Of a stretch of DNA of 64,000 nt, positions 1 through 9,301 are shown piece after piece; position 1 is the first letter of the stretch, and the number at the start of each line of letters is the position of its first letter. The translations under genes were made by a program, and so were the position numbers. The stretch comes from JBBDIP01 sp040880305 (lineage in GTDB: Bacteria; Bacillota; Sulfobacillia; Fermentithermobacillales; Fermentithermobacillaceae): positions 1-64,000 of the forward strand of contig JBBDIP010000049.1 of assembly GCA_040880305.1 (NCBI GenBank), written 5' to 3'. A model generated the notes under the pieces. That model did not search any database. It was not told the origin of the DNA and saw only the letters and a program-made list of their open reading frames with translations.

Positions 1-24
1 CGCCCATGCCGGGCGCACAATCAC

Positions 25-48
25 GCGCCCCGGCCGCAGCCGGGGCGC
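25..48 (-). terminator. GC-rich hairpin after the ispH-rpsA operon
   Basis: Perfect 10-bp stem (GCGCCCCGGC with its complement) closing a 4-nt CGCA loop, about 50 bp past the stop of the IspH-S1 gene. No U-tract follows on the minus strand, so it is not a textbook intrinsic terminator. Its place at the operon end suggests a terminator or RNA-stabilising hairpin. Confidence 0.45.
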
Positions 49-55
49 ATACATT

Positions 56-95
56 CTAGTCTTCTTGGTCCTATGTACTGGTCTTCTTGATCCTA
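56..95 (-). repeat. Two-copy 18-bp direct repeat beside the rpsA stop codon
   Basis: Positions 56-73 and 78-95 match at 16 of 18 bases, period 22 bp, in the untranslated stretch directly after the IspH-S1 stop codon and before the 25-48 hairpin. Read on the minus strand the unit is TAGGAYCAAGAAGACYAG. No function recognised; it may be a simple local duplication. Confidence 0.4.
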
Positions 96-96
96 C

Positions 97-2169
97 CTAT
101 TCCGGCTTGGTCGCATCCTCAGCTTCCGGCAACTGCTCAGGAACCTCGCCCTCGGGAGCATCTTCCTGCGCGGCCACTTCCGCCTCATCGGTCTGGTCCG
201 CCTGCTTAATCGACAGGCTGATGCGGCGCTCTTCAGGGCGGACCCTGAGCACCTTGACCAGCACCTTGTCCCCGGAATTCACGGCATCTTCAGGCTTGGT
301 GATGTGCTGGTTGGAGACCTCCGAGATGTGCACGAGCCCTTCGACGCCCGGCTCTATCTGCACGAACGCTCCGAACGGGGCCGTCCTCGTGACCTCGCCC
401 TCGATCACTGCCCCGATTGGATATCTGGACTCGATTTCCTCCCATGGATCCGGAAGCACCTGCTTGCGGCCCAATGAGATCTTGCCCTTCTCCTTGTCGA
501 CTCTCAGCACCTTAACGTCGATCTCCTCGCCCTCGCGGACAGCTTCCGACGGGTGCTTCACGCGACCCCACGCCAGTTCCGAGATGTGGAGCAGGCCGTC
601 GACTCCGCCGAGGTCGACAAAAACCCCAAAGTCGGTGATGCCCTTGACGACCCCGCGGCGGACCTGGCCTTCAGCGATGGTGGCCCAAGTTTCCTGGCAC
701 AAAGAGTCGTGCTCGCTCTCCAAAACAACCCTCTGGGATAAGACAACGCGGTTCTTTGAGCGGTCAAGTTCCAATACCTTGAGGCGAAGGTTTCTGCCAA
801 CATATCTGGAAAGGTCGTTCACGTAGCCGCGCTCTACCTGCGAAGCGGGGACGAACCCACGGAGACCGACATCGACCACCAGGCCACCTTTGACCTCCTG
901 GGCCACCGGGGCCTCTACAACCCCGCCTTCTTTGAATACTTCGTCAAGCTTGCGCCACGCGACTTCCTCTTCTGCTCTCCTCCTGGATAGTCGTAGGCCG
1001 CCCTCGCCTGCGTCGGAGCTCATGACGTACACCATGACCTCCTGGCCCGCCTTAAGTGATTCCTGCGGAAAAGCGCCTTTCCTCTGGAGTTCTGACGCCG
1101 GGATAGTGCCCTCCGACTTTGCGCCTACATCGACTAGGGCTCCGTTTTCGTCGACCGATATCACGCGGCCGAGCACGACCTGGCCCTCCTGCAGGGACTT
1201 GAAGGACTCATCGTACATGTCCCTGGCGATGTCCGCCTGACTCTTGCCCTCTGCTTCCTGGCTCGGGCTCGGAGCCGCTGCCTCCTCGGGTTTGGTTTCC
1301 GCTGCCTCCTTAGGGGCGTTGGACTTCTCTAGTTCCTCCACTTTGCCTACAACCTCCTTTATGACCCAGTCGGGAGTGGACGCGCCTGCCGCCACCCCGA
1401 CTTGGCGCTTCCCCACTACCCACAATGGGGAAACGTCTTGTGCTCCCTCAACCAAATAGGCCTCTGCTCCGTTTTCCTGGGCGATGCGAAGGAGTTGGGC
1501 CGTATTGGCGCTTGTCCTACCTCCGACCACCAGGATGGTCTGGCACTCTCTTGCCAGTTCCTTTACCGCTTCTTGCCTTTCATGGGTAACAGTGCAAATA
1601 GTATTCTCTGATCGAACTGAAATACCTGCTTTCTGGAGAGTGTGAAGGACTTTTTCGACCGTGTCCTCCCTCGCGGTGGTCTGCGCGATAACGGCCACTT
1701 CCTGGGCAGATATCCGCGAGAGAATCCCCTCGAGTTGGCAGGCACCCCTCACGCAGTACGCGGACGGTCCCGCGTACGAGAGCACTGCCCGGGCTTCAGG
1801 GTGCTCCTCATCACCTACAAGCAGAACAACCAGGCCCTGCGCCGCAAACTCCTGGGCCATTCTCTGGGACCTCTTCACGAACGGGCAGGTCGTGTCAATC
1901 TGGCGGACTCCAGGTGGGATCCGCGCGACCTCCTCCATGGTGGTGCCGTGACTGCGCAAGACCAGCGTGCCCGCGACGGCCTGTTCGGGAGCCGCGGCCG
2001 ACTTAACCCCTCTGTGTTCCAATGACGCGATCACAGCCGGGTTATGGACCACGTCGCCAAGGGTCCAGACGGGATAGGGACCCTGTTCAATGGCCTCGTC
2101 GACCAGATCCATGGCCCGCTTGACGCCCAAGCAGTAGCCGCTGCTGGGCATTACCACAATCCTTGTCAT
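97..2169 (-). CDS. ispH: Bifunctional IspH / ribosomal protein S1 fusion
   Basis: The N-terminal domain (about 1-280) is 4-hydroxy-3-methylbut-2-enyl diphosphate reductase, the last step of the MEP isoprenoid pathway, making IPP and DMAPP. The three cysteines that bind the 4Fe-4S cluster are visible: C13 (GYCLGVKRA), C95 (DTTCPFVKR) and C192 (TICTVTHERQ). A low-complexity Ala/Glu/Pro linker (about 283-315) leads into four S1 RNA-binding domains (about 328-397, 414-482, 500-569, 585-655) and an acidic tail. Such IspH-RpsA fusions are known in Clostridia. The ATG follows GAGGAGG and overlaps the plsC stop by 4 bp, so translation is probably coupled. The other MEP gene here is dxs. The S1 part probably acts in translation initiation or mRNA binding; this is family knowledge. 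Confidence 0.95.
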   Translation of the reverse strand: MTRIVVMPSSGYCLGVKRAMDLVDEAIEQGPYPVWTLGDVVHNPAVIASLEHRGVKSAAAPEQAVAGTLVLRSHGTTMEEVARIPPGVRQIDTTCPFVKRSQRMAQEFAAQGLVVLLVGDEEHPEARAVLSYAGPSAYCVRGACQLEGILSRISAQEVAVIAQTTAREDTVEKVLHTLQKAGISVRSENTICTVTHERQEAVKELARECQTILVVGGRTSANTAQLLRIAQENGAEAYLVEGAQDVSPLWVVGKRQVGVAAGASTPDWVIKEVVGKVEELEKSNAPKEAAETKPEEAAAPSPSQEAEGKSQADIARDMYDESFKSLQEGQVVLGRVISVDENGALVDVGAKSEGTIPASELQRKGAFPQESLKAGQEVMVYVMSSDAGEGGLRLSRRRAEEEVAWRKLDEVFKEGGVVEAPVAQEVKGGLVVDVGLRGFVPASQVERGYVNDLSRYVGRNLRLKVLELDRSKNRVVLSQRVVLESEHDSLCQETWATIAEGQVRRGVVKGITDFGVFVDLGGVDGLLHISELAWGRVKHPSEAVREGEEIDVKVLRVDKEKGKISLGRKQVLPDPWEEIESRYPIGAVIEGEVTRTAPFGAFVQIEPGVEGLVHISEVSNQHITKPEDAVNSGDKVLVKVLRVRPEERRISLSIKQADQTDEAEVAAQEDAPEGEVPEQLPEAEDATKPE

Positions 2170-2762
2170 GCTACCTCCTCGCCAAGGTCGTCCCAGAGGA
2201 CCTTTATGGCCTCGGTTATGGTCCTGGCACCTTCCTCCATGTCTTTGGAGGCGCGCCCCGTCGAGCCTTGCAGGATCAGCGGTTCGCCGAACACCACCGT
2301 TACCGTCCCCCGAAAAGCGTACCGCCCGCGTATCGCTATGGGGACCACCGGGCTCCCGGTCTTGAGTGCCACCATCGCCGCGCCTGGGTGCATCTCACCC
2401 AGCACATCCAGGCCGCGTTGCCTGGTCCCCTCAGGGAATATGCCGAGCGCCTGCTGGTTTTTGAGCACGGATATGGAATCGCGAATGGCGGAGAGGTCCG
2501 CTTTGCCTCTCTCTACGGGAAAAGTGTGGATGCGCCTCATGAGGGCGGCAAGCAGGGGGTTCTTGAACAATTCGACCTTGGCCATGAAGTGTATGGGACG
2601 CCGGGTCGCGTTGGCCACAAGGACTGGATCCCACCAGGAGACGTGGTTGGCGCACAAAACTACAGCGCCGCTATCGGGGATGTTGAATGTCCTTTCGACC
2701 TTTATGTTGAACAGGATCCGGGCTATGAGCCCCAGGAATCCTCTTACAAACCAGTACCACAA
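2166..2762 (-). CDS. plsC: 1-acyl-sn-glycerol-3-phosphate acyltransferase
   Basis: 198-aa PlsC/LPLAT protein that acylates lysophosphatidic acid to phosphatidic acid at the membrane. The HX4D catalytic block is present as NHVSWWDP near residue 39, and the FPEGTR substrate-binding block appears as IFPEGTRQRG near residue 109. A hydrophobic N-terminal segment (about 3-18) fits membrane association. It lies between cmk (19-bp overlap) and ispH-rpsA (4-bp overlap), the usual cmk-plsC-ispH order of Clostridia. Confidence 0.93.
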   Translation of the reverse strand: MWYWFVRGFLGLIARILFNIKVERTFNIPDSGAVVLCANHVSWWDPVLVANATRRPIHFMAKVELFKNPLLAALMRRIHTFPVERGKADLSAIRDSISVLKNQQALGIFPEGTRQRGLDVLGEMHPGAAMVALKTGSPVVPIAIRGRYAFRGTVTVVFGEPLILQGSTGRASKDMEEGARTITEAIKVLWDDLGEEVA

Positions 2763-3445
2763 GTCATCCTCGCCTCACATAGCTCCGCTATTTGCTCGCA
2801 GGCCTCCTTGAGGGTCTTGCCCGACGTGTCTAATAGGACCGCGTCCTCAACTCTCACGAGAGCGCCCCAGTCCCTCTCAAGGTCCTTGTCGTCTCTTTTC
2901 GTGAGCTCAAGAAGGACTTCCTCCCAAGGGACCGCAACGCCCTTGCTTTGGAGCTCGCTCCACCTTCGCCTCGCCCTTTCCCGCACGTTGGCGGTCAGAA
3001 ACACCTTCACCTCGGCGTCGGGCATCACTACGCTGGTGATGTCGCGGCCCTCCATGACAACGCCACCGGTCGCAGCCAGTTCACGCTGAATAGACACCAG
3101 CACCTCGCGTACCGACCGGTGCATGGCCAAATACTTCACCGCTTTGTCGGTCTCGGGGTCCCTCAAGGCGCCTGTTAGCTCCAGATCGTCGACCCACACG
3201 CGAAAGACTCCTCCGTCCTCGGCTACGCGGATGCGGAGCGAGCGGGCCATCCGCCCGAGGGCGCCGCCATCGTCGAGGGGGATCCCGCGCGATAAGGCCG
3301 TAATGGCCAAAGCCCTGTACATTGCCCCTGTATCCAGGTAGATGTAACCCAGCCTCTCGGCCACCCACCGCGCCACGGTGCTCTTGCCGGCTCCCGCGGG
3401 ACCATCTATTGCCACGCGCAAGTTGCGCTTGTCATTGCATCCCAT
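2744..3445 (-). CDS. cmk: Cytidylate kinase
   Basis: 233 aa; phosphorylates CMP and dCMP to the diphosphates. The P-loop is GPAGAGKST (about 15-23), followed by the YLDTGAMYRA nucleotide-binding block and EGRDITSVV. An in-frame start exists upstream at 3568, but it would run into the next gene (stop at 3517) and adds 41 residues unlike the family. The ATG at 3445 puts the P-loop at its normal place. First gene of the cmk-plsC-ispH set. Confidence 0.94.
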   Translation of the reverse strand: MGCNDKRNLRVAIDGPAGAGKSTVARWVAERLGYIYLDTGAMYRALAITALSRGIPLDDGGALGRMARSLRIRVAEDGGVFRVWVDDLELTGALRDPETDKAVKYLAMHRSVREVLVSIQRELAATGGVVMEGRDITSVVMPDAEVKVFLTANVRERARRRWSELQSKGVAVPWEEVLLELTKRDDKDLERDWGALVRVEDAVLLDTSGKTLKEACEQIAELCEARMTCGTGL

Positions 3446-3516
3446 GTCTGCGCCACCACTCGATCGCCCAGCGTTCAAGACGGTTGTTTCTCCTTCGCGC
3501 AGGGGATCTCCTCCCG

Positions 3517-4035
3517 TCAGCGGAGGCGGACGCGGGCCAGGAAGACGTTGCCCTTCCCACGGACCCATATCCCGACGCCTGGAAACTCCACGTTTGAGGA
3601 AGCGCCTGATACCAGGACGCGCACCTCGCCGCTGTTGGACAGCACTTCGACGAAGTCGTCGTCCTGGACGGTGACCGTCCCGCCTTCCTTGCCGAGCAGC
3701 TTCACGGCCCTGCTGTTGACCAGCACCCAGACCTCGCCTTTGGGCCTTCGCGTGAGCCGCAGGTAGATGGTACCGGTGTCAACACCGGGAGGGGTCAAGT
3801 CCAGCCAGGGGTACGCCGGTTGATCGAGTCCGTCGACCTGCCGGGCCAGGGGGACGCCCTCCAACCTTATTGCCTGGTTGAGGTACCGCCTCACAGTATC
3901 AAATCGCAGGAGCACTTGCAGCGTGACCACGAACGCCACGAATACCAGGAGTAAGCAGACAAAGCGACGCTGGAGCCTGGCATCCTGGCCGGACCCCGGG
4001 TCACGCTCATTCCTGTCCATCCTGGACCCTTTCAC
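3517..4035 (-). CDS. Membrane-anchored protein of unknown function
   Basis: About 172 aa. A charged, basic N-terminus is followed by one transmembrane segment (about 27-43, FVCLLLVFVAFVVTLQVLL), then a roughly 125-aa soluble part rich in beta-prone valine-containing stretches, probably outside the membrane. No catalytic motif seen. The GTG at 4035 and an ATG five codons in (4020, behind AAAGGG) are both possible. It is first on the minus strand, divergent from pxpA and upstream of cmk. Family not recognised. Confidence 0.7.
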   Translation of the reverse strand: MKGSRMDRNERDPGSGQDARLQRRFVCLLLVFVAFVVTLQVLLRFDTVRRYLNQAIRLEGVPLARQVDGLDQPAYPWLDLTPPGVDTGTIYLRLTRRPKGEVWVLVNSRAVKLLGKEGGTVTVQDDDFVEVLSNSGEVRVLVSGASSNVEFPGVGIWVRGKGNVFLARVRLR

Positions 4036-4114
4036 GCGGCAACCGCCTCTCTACTGAGGTTTCCCAGAGGTTGGGCGCGGGAATACGAAGAATAGTCACG
4101 TGGGAGGCGATCGC

Positions 4115-4897
4115 GTGAACAAGATAGACGTCAATACGGATACAGGCGAAAGCTACGGCAGATGGCATCTGGGTAACGACCGATCCCTGCTTACATACGT
4201 TTCATCGGCTAACATAGCGTGCGGGATGCACGCGGGAGATCCCCCGGGTATGGACGGAGTTGTCGCGGCCTGCGTGGAAAACGGCGTGGCGACAGGGGCT
4301 CACCCGGGGTTTCCTGACCTTCAAGGCTTCGGCAGACGCGAGATGAAGATGTCGCCGTCTGAGATAGAAGCCTTCGTCATGTACCAAGTTGGGGCGCTGC
4401 GGGTCTTCGCGGAATCCAGGGGCGCGGGACTCACCCACGTCAAGGCCCACGGCTCCCTATACAACATGGCTTCCGTGGATGATGGGATGGCCCTGGCGAT
4501 AGCCCGCGGGGTCGCCCGCTGCACGCGCAAGGGAGAGCACCTTGTGCTGGTGGGCCTGGCCGGGTCGAGGCTCCTGTGGGCAGGCGAGAAAACGGGGCTT
4601 CCCGTGGCGGCCGAGGGCTTTTGCGACAGGGCCTACCGGAGCGACGGCAACCTGGTCCCCAGGGGCATCGCGGGAGCCGTTGTGACGGATCTTGAGAGTA
4701 TCGCCGCAAGGGCGGTCGGCATGGTGCGAGACGGCTATCTCACGGCCATCGACGGAAGCCGTCTGGCGCTCAAGGTGGACACCATCTGCATACACAGCGA
4801 TACCCCCGGGGCCGCGGAGATCGCGCGGGCAGTGAACGGCGCGCTGAAGGCTTCCGGGATTGAGATAACGTCTTTGCACCGGGTGCTGGGACTGTGA
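4115..4897 (+). CDS. pxpA: 5-oxoprolinase subunit A (LamB/YcsF family)
   Basis: 260 aa. With PxpB and PxpC it hydrolyses 5-oxoproline (pyroglutamate) to glutamate using ATP. Family hallmarks are the N-terminal DVNTDTGESYGRW, the IACGMHAGDP block and THVKAHGSLYN. The GTG at 4115 is chosen over an in-frame GTG at 4100 because GGGAGG (4102-4107) lies 7 nt before it. The stop overlaps the start of the next gene by 4 bp, consistent with one complex made from one transcript. Confidence 0.93.
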   Translation: MNKIDVNTDTGESYGRWHLGNDRSLLTYVSSANIACGMHAGDPPGMDGVVAACVENGVATGAHPGFPDLQGFGRREMKMSPSEIEAFVMYQVGALRVFAESRGAGLTHVKAHGSLYNMASVDDGMALAIARGVARCTRKGEHLVLVGLAGSRLLWAGEKTGLPVAAEGFCDRAYRSDGNLVPRGIAGAVVTDLESIAARAVGMVRDGYLTAIDGSRLALKVDTICIHSDTPGAAEIARAVNGALKASGIEITSLHRVLGL

Positions 4898-6525
4898 GCC
4901 AGATTAAGCCCTCTTTCCACATGCTGGCCGAACGGGCGCTCCTGGTCACGCTCTCGACAGAAGTCTCGGCCGAGGTTAAGCAGGTCTTGCGCATCTCCCG
5001 CGCGGTGGAACACGCGGCCATCCCTGGAGTGGGCGAGGCCCAACCCGCGTACTCATCGCTTTGCGTCCATTTCGACCCCGCCAAGGTGAGGGCGTCCTAC
5101 GTCCAGGAGTTCGTCGGCAGTGTCATGGACCGGATCTGGGAAGACGCTCCGGACTCAAGTGTGGGAGCCATCTCAAGGGAGGTCGAGATACCCACAGTCT
5201 ACGGCGGCGACGAGGGTCCGGACCTGGAGTGGTCCGCGCAGCATCTGGGCATCTCCCCTTCGGAACTCGTCCAAAGACATGCGTCGAGGTCCTACCGCGT
5301 CTTCATGATCGGGTTCACGCCGGGGTTCCCCTACATGGGCTCTCTGGACGAGAGCATCGCTCTTCCCCGCCTGCCCCAGCCCCGCGCCAAGGTCCCTCCC
5401 GGTTCAGTGGGTATCGGCGGTAGCCAGACCGGGGTGTATCCGTGGGAGACGCCCGGAGGTTGGAGGCTTCTGGGCCGCACCGGCCTCACGCTCTTCTCGC
5501 CGTGGCGCGACGACCCTTCACTGCTCCACCCGGGCGACACCGTCAGGTTCGTCCCCGTGGACCGGCAAAGCGACGCTCCCCCCAAGCAGGGTCGCGAGAG
5601 CGCCCCTGGGTGCGGGCGACCTGCGGTGCGCGCTCTGGAGGTTGAGCACCCGGGGTTCTTCACCATGGTGGTGGATGAAGGGCGGTTTGGTTACCGGAAA
5701 CTCGGAGTCCCGGTCTCAGGCGCGGCGGACCTCCGCTCGTACCGTTTGGCAAACCTGCTGGTCGGCAACGCCCGCTCTGAGGCGGCGTTGGAGATGACCC
5801 TGCTAGGGGCCAAGTTCCGTTCAAAGATCGACTGTGTGGTCGCGTTCACCGGAGCGAGCGCGCCCCTCCACCTGGACGGCAGGGAAGTCCCCATGGACTC
5901 CCCCATCCTCATCCCGGCCGGGTCGACGCTGGAGATCGGTTCTTTCCGGGCGGGCTGCAGGGCGTACCTCGCGGTGGCGGGGGGGTTCGACGTCCCGCAG
6001 GTCATGGGCTCGCGGTCGACCTACGTCCGAGGCGGATTCGGCGGTTATCTGGGCCGGTCGTTGAAGCCGGGCGACGCGCTTCCAGTGGGCCCCGCCCCGG
6101 ATGCCGGACGCGTCCTCGACGCCTCAACCGAATTGCGGAACCTAGGTCCCCTTCCCGCCAGCATAACTGGGGAACTTGACGCTCCGTCGCTCACACTGCG
6201 GGTGGTAGAGGGGCCCGAGGCCGAGCCTTCGCTGCTGCAGGCCCTGTGCGATCACGAATACTCGGTGAATCCGGAGTCGGACAGGATGGGCCTCCGGCTG
6301 GCGGGCCCTCAGGTCCCGGTGGGAAAGGGCGACATCCTCTCCTCGCCGGTCGTACCCGGCACCATACAGGTCCCCGGCGACGGAAAACCGCTGCTACTGC
6401 TCTCCGACGGGCAAACCACCGGAGGGTACAAGAGGATCGGAGTGGTCTTGGGAGAGGATTTGCCGCTGGCCGGACAGCTGCGCCCAGGGTCTAGGGTGTC
6501 GTTTCGACACGTGCGGCAGGGATGA
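4894..6525 (+). CDS. pxpB-pxpC: 5-oxoprolinase subunits B and C, fused
   Basis: 543 aa. The N-terminal part (about 1-215) is the KipI/PxpB domain (allophanate hydrolase subunit 1-like: GFTPGFPYMG, PRLPQPRAKVPPGSVGI). The C-terminal part (about 235-535) is the KipA/PxpC domain (subunit 2-like, including SGAADLRSYRLANLLVGN). These are two genes in most bacteria; the fusion fixes their stoichiometry. The GTG start overlaps the pxpA stop. The 3' end overlaps the convergent btuD gene by 35 bp. Confidence 0.93.
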   Translation: MSQIKPSFHMLAERALLVTLSTEVSAEVKQVLRISRAVEHAAIPGVGEAQPAYSSLCVHFDPAKVRASYVQEFVGSVMDRIWEDAPDSSVGAISREVEIPTVYGGDEGPDLEWSAQHLGISPSELVQRHASRSYRVFMIGFTPGFPYMGSLDESIALPRLPQPRAKVPPGSVGIGGSQTGVYPWETPGGWRLLGRTGLTLFSPWRDDPSLLHPGDTVRFVPVDRQSDAPPKQGRESAPGCGRPAVRALEVEHPGFFTMVVDEGRFGYRKLGVPVSGAADLRSYRLANLLVGNARSEAALEMTLLGAKFRSKIDCVVAFTGASAPLHLDGREVPMDSPILIPAGSTLEIGSFRAGCRAYLAVAGGFDVPQVMGSRSTYVRGGFGGYLGRSLKPGDALPVGPAPDAGRVLDASTELRNLGPLPASITGELDAPSLTLRVVEGPEAEPSLLQALCDHEYSVNPESDRMGLRLAGPQVPVGKGDILSSPVVPGTIQVPGDGKPLLLLSDGQTTGGYKRIGVVLGEDLPLAGQLRPGSRVSFRHVRQG

Positions 6526-7279
6526 CGATGGGACAGTCCAGCGCCGGGTGCCTGGTCACCCAGGATTCCACGCCGTAGACCTCCCTAACTACCTCCGCTT
6601 TCACATCGTCGGGCGTAAGAGAGTAGACTACCGAGCCGTCCTTCAGAAAGAACAGCCTGGACGCAAAACGCAAGGCCAGGTTCAGGTCGTGGACCACGGT
6701 CAGGACCGTCTTGCCCCGGTCGCGCGCCAATCCCACCACCATCTCCATGACCTGCAGTTCGTAGGCCATATCGAGGTGGGCGGTGGGTTCGTCCAAGAGA
6801 AAAACTTCGGGGTCCTGGCAAACCGCCCGCGCGATGTAAACCCTCTGGCGCTCGCCCGATGACAGCGAGGTGATCGCCCGGTCCCTCAACTCGTACACTC
6901 CTACTTGCTCCATCGCCCGATCCGCGGCGTCTTGGTCCTCCCGGCCCGGTCCTCGCGCTACCTGGCCCAAGAGCACGGTCTCGCGCACCGTGAAATCAAA
7001 AGCCGGTTCGGGCTCGTCGCCGCAGTAAGTCACCAGGGCGCTGCGCGCTGCCGGCACGAGTGCGTGGGGGACCTGTCCATTCAACATAACGGACCCGGCG
7101 TGGGGCCGGAGGTAGCCGGATATCACTTTAAGCAGGGTGCTCTTGCCCGATCCATTGGGGCCTACAACCGACGTGACGGTCCCCCCGGGAGCGGCAAGAT
7201 CGACTCCCCTCAAGACGGCCGCGCCATCCCGCGTCCCGTCGTACCTGAAAGTGACTCCTGAAACTGAGAGGCCCTTCAT
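6491..7279 (-). CDS. btuD: Corrinoid ABC transporter ATP-binding protein
   Basis: 262 aa. Walker A GPNGSGKST (40-48), signature LSSGERQRV and Walker B VFLLDEPTAHLD are all present. It powers uptake through the BtuC-type permease just upstream. The ATG at 7279 follows AAGGAGG and overlaps the permease stop by 4 bp; longer upstream readings run through the permease gene. Sequence alone would allow an iron-siderophore or haem system. The cobalamin riboswitch ahead of the operon makes a corrinoid the likely substrate. Confidence 0.93.
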   Translation of the reverse strand: MKGLSVSGVTFRYDGTRDGAAVLRGVDLAAPGGTVTSVVGPNGSGKSTLLKVISGYLRPHAGSVMLNGQVPHALVPAARSALVTYCGDEPEPAFDFTVRETVLLGQVARGPGREDQDAADRAMEQVGVYELRDRAITSLSSGERQRVYIARAVCQDPEVFLLDEPTAHLDMAYELQVMEMVVGLARDRGKTVLTVVHDLNLALRFASRLFFLKDGSVVYSLTPDDVKAEVVREVYGVESWVTRHPALDCPIVIPAARVETTP

Positions 7280-8292
7280 CCCCTCGACCTCCTTGTCCGA
7301 AACAACAGGTAGAGGAAGAATGGGGCGCCTGACAGGGCCGTGATGACGCCGACAGGGATCTCCCTGGGCGCGGCGATTGTGCGGGCCAGAAGGTCGGCAA
7401 GGAGCAGGGCGTTCCCGCCCATAAGCCCGGAAAGGGGCAACAGCCACCTGTGGTCGGGCCCGGCAACCAGGCGTACCGCATGGGGCACGATCAGCCCGAC
7501 GAAGCCTATAGGCCCGGTGAATGCGACCCCCCCGGCGACAACCAAAGAACTCACCCACAAGAGGACTTTCTTCACTTTCTCGACCGGCACTCCCAGGTGA
7601 AACGCGGGCTCCTCGCCAAACGACAGGGCATTCAGCGACCTTGCGTAGGAACACAGGAGGATGGTCCCCGGGACAGTGTAGGGCAGCGCTACCAGCACCG
7701 TCGCCCAGGACGCCCTGGAGAGCCCGCCCATAGTCCAGAACACGATCTCATCCACACGCTCCCTGAACATGACCATAATGAAGGCTATGGCCGACGATAC
7801 CAGGCTCGACACGGCGATGCCCGAGAGCAGGAGAGTCCAGGTGTCAGTCCGTCCCTTATGGGTTGATAGGGCGTATACGGCGCCAATGGTGAGGAGGCCG
7901 CCCGCGAAAGCCAGCACCGGCATGGACCAGTAGCCCAGCGCCCTCCCTATCCCCGACACCATGCCAAGCACGGCGCCCAGAGATGCGCCCGACGAGATGC
8001 CCAGGACGTACGGGTCAGCCATCGGGTTGCGGAAGAGCCCCTGCATGACAGCGCCCGCTACGCCGAGGGACGCCCCTTCGACGAAGGCCAGGATCACCCT
8101 GGGGAACCGGAGTGTCCAGATGATGACCGGGTAGTCACCCTCCGCTGCGGGCCCCCTCCAGATGATGCCGGGGATCTCGCGCAGCGGCACGGGTACGGCG
8201 CCCAGCGCCAACCCCAGTCCCAACCCGAAGAGGAGTAAGAGCAGGCCGGCAACCAGGTACCTCTTGGCGCTTCCTTGAGTTCGCAAAGCCAA
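7276..8292 (-). CDS. btuC: Corrinoid ABC transporter permease (FecCD/BtuC family)
   Basis: 338 aa with about ten hydrophobic segments, typical of FecCD permeases. Conserved blocks are GLFRNPMADPYVLGISSGAS, FTGPIGFVGLIVPHAVR and the C-terminal REIPVGVITALSGAPFFLYL. It forms the membrane channel for BtuD. It lies 40 bp after btuF in the riboswitch-controlled operon. Confidence 0.94.
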   Translation of the reverse strand: MALRTQGSAKRYLVAGLLLLLFGLGLGLALGAVPVPLREIPGIIWRGPAAEGDYPVIIWTLRFPRVILAFVEGASLGVAGAVMQGLFRNPMADPYVLGISSGASLGAVLGMVSGIGRALGYWSMPVLAFAGGLLTIGAVYALSTHKGRTDTWTLLLSGIAVSSLVSSAIAFIMVMFRERVDEIVFWTMGGLSRASWATVLVALPYTVPGTILLCSYARSLNALSFGEEPAFHLGVPVEKVKKVLLWVSSLVVAGGVAFTGPIGFVGLIVPHAVRLVAGPDHRWLLPLSGLMGGNALLLADLLARTIAAPREIPVGVITALSGAPFFLYLLFRTRRSRG

Positions 8293-8332
8293 CCTGCTCC
8301 CTCCTTTAGAGTTCCGCGCTTCCTACGTCTGT

Positions 8333-9235
8333 CTACTTGCCGCCTGACAGGCAAGCCGCGACTTCCTTAATCCCATCCACGACAGCCGGGCCCGGCCTGG
8401 ATACCAGGTCAGGATCGACGAAGTACACCTTGCCTGCTTTGACAGCCCTAAGGTCGGCCCACGCAGGCCTAGCGGCAAGCCCTTCGGCCTGGTCCTCGGG
8501 GATGGCGACCACGATTGCGTCAGGGTCCTTGGCCACCAGGTCCTCCATGCTAACCTGCAGGTACTGCTGCTTTGCGTCGTGCATCACGTTTTCTCCGCCC
8601 GCTACGGCGATGACGTCGTTGAGAAACGACCCGGGCCCAACCGTCCAAAGGTTTTGGTCCACCACAATGAAAACCTTGGGGCGTTCGCCCGCGTCTTTGG
8701 GCAGAGTGAGCGTCACAGCGTCCAAGTCTTTTTGCATCTTGGCGACAAGTTCCTTACCCTGCTTCTCAGCGCCAAGCACCTTGGACAAAGATTCAATGTC
8801 CGCAAGCACTTCCTTGACCGTGGAAGGCCCCGAGACATAGGCGGGGATGCCCAGTCGGTCCATATCCTTGAGCTGGCTGGGCGGCATATCCTTGCTGCCC
8901 GCCAGTATCACCAGGTCGGGTTTGAGGGACACCAGTTTTTCCAAGTTGAGGTTGAAGGCGTCCCCCACCTTCTCCTTCTTGGCTGCCTCGGCCGGGCGGT
9001 AGCTGTAGGTGTCAACTCCCACCACCCGATCGCCTAGTCCCAGCGCGAAAAGCGTCTCGGTCTGAGCCGGGTTCAGCGAGACTATCCTCTTGGGCGCGCC
9101 CTTCAGCGACACCGTCCTGCCGGTCCCATCGGTAAACGTCTTTTTCAGACCACAACCGGACAGCGCGACAACAAGGACCGCCAACGCGATTCCCATCAAA
9201 ACCAATCGTAGGATGCGGGCAGCGTTCCGGTTCAC
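8333..9235 (-). CDS. btuF: Corrinoid-binding lipoprotein
   Basis: 300 aa. A basic N-terminus and hydrophobic segment end in the lipobox LSGC (C28), so the protein should be lipid-anchored outside the membrane. The PeriBP fold typical of BtuF/FepB begins with RIVSLNPAQTETLFALG and includes DLVILAG. It captures the ligand and hands it to BtuC. First gene of the operon, directly downstream of the riboswitch and its terminator. Confidence 0.93.
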   Translation of the reverse strand: MNRNAARILRLVLMGIALAVLVVALSGCGLKKTFTDGTGRTVSLKGAPKRIVSLNPAQTETLFALGLGDRVVGVDTYSYRPAEAAKKEKVGDAFNLNLEKLVSLKPDLVILAGSKDMPPSQLKDMDRLGIPAYVSGPSTVKEVLADIESLSKVLGAEKQGKELVAKMQKDLDAVTLTLPKDAGERPKVFIVVDQNLWTVGPGSFLNDVIAVAGGENVMHDAKQQYLQVSMEDLVAKDPDAIVVAIPEDQAEGLAARPAWADLRAVKAGKVYFVDPDLVSRPGPAVVDGIKEVAACLSGGK

Positions 9236-9301
9236 GGATAAAACCTCCCCAAATTCTGTTTGTCAGCCGCAAGAGCCGCTTCGACCAATAGCCCGCGTCA
9301 C

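Noticed and set aside
7280..7654. 125-residue N-terminal extension of the BtuD ATPase
   Set aside because: It is the permease gene read in another frame; the ATG at 7279 has AAGGAGG and the family start.
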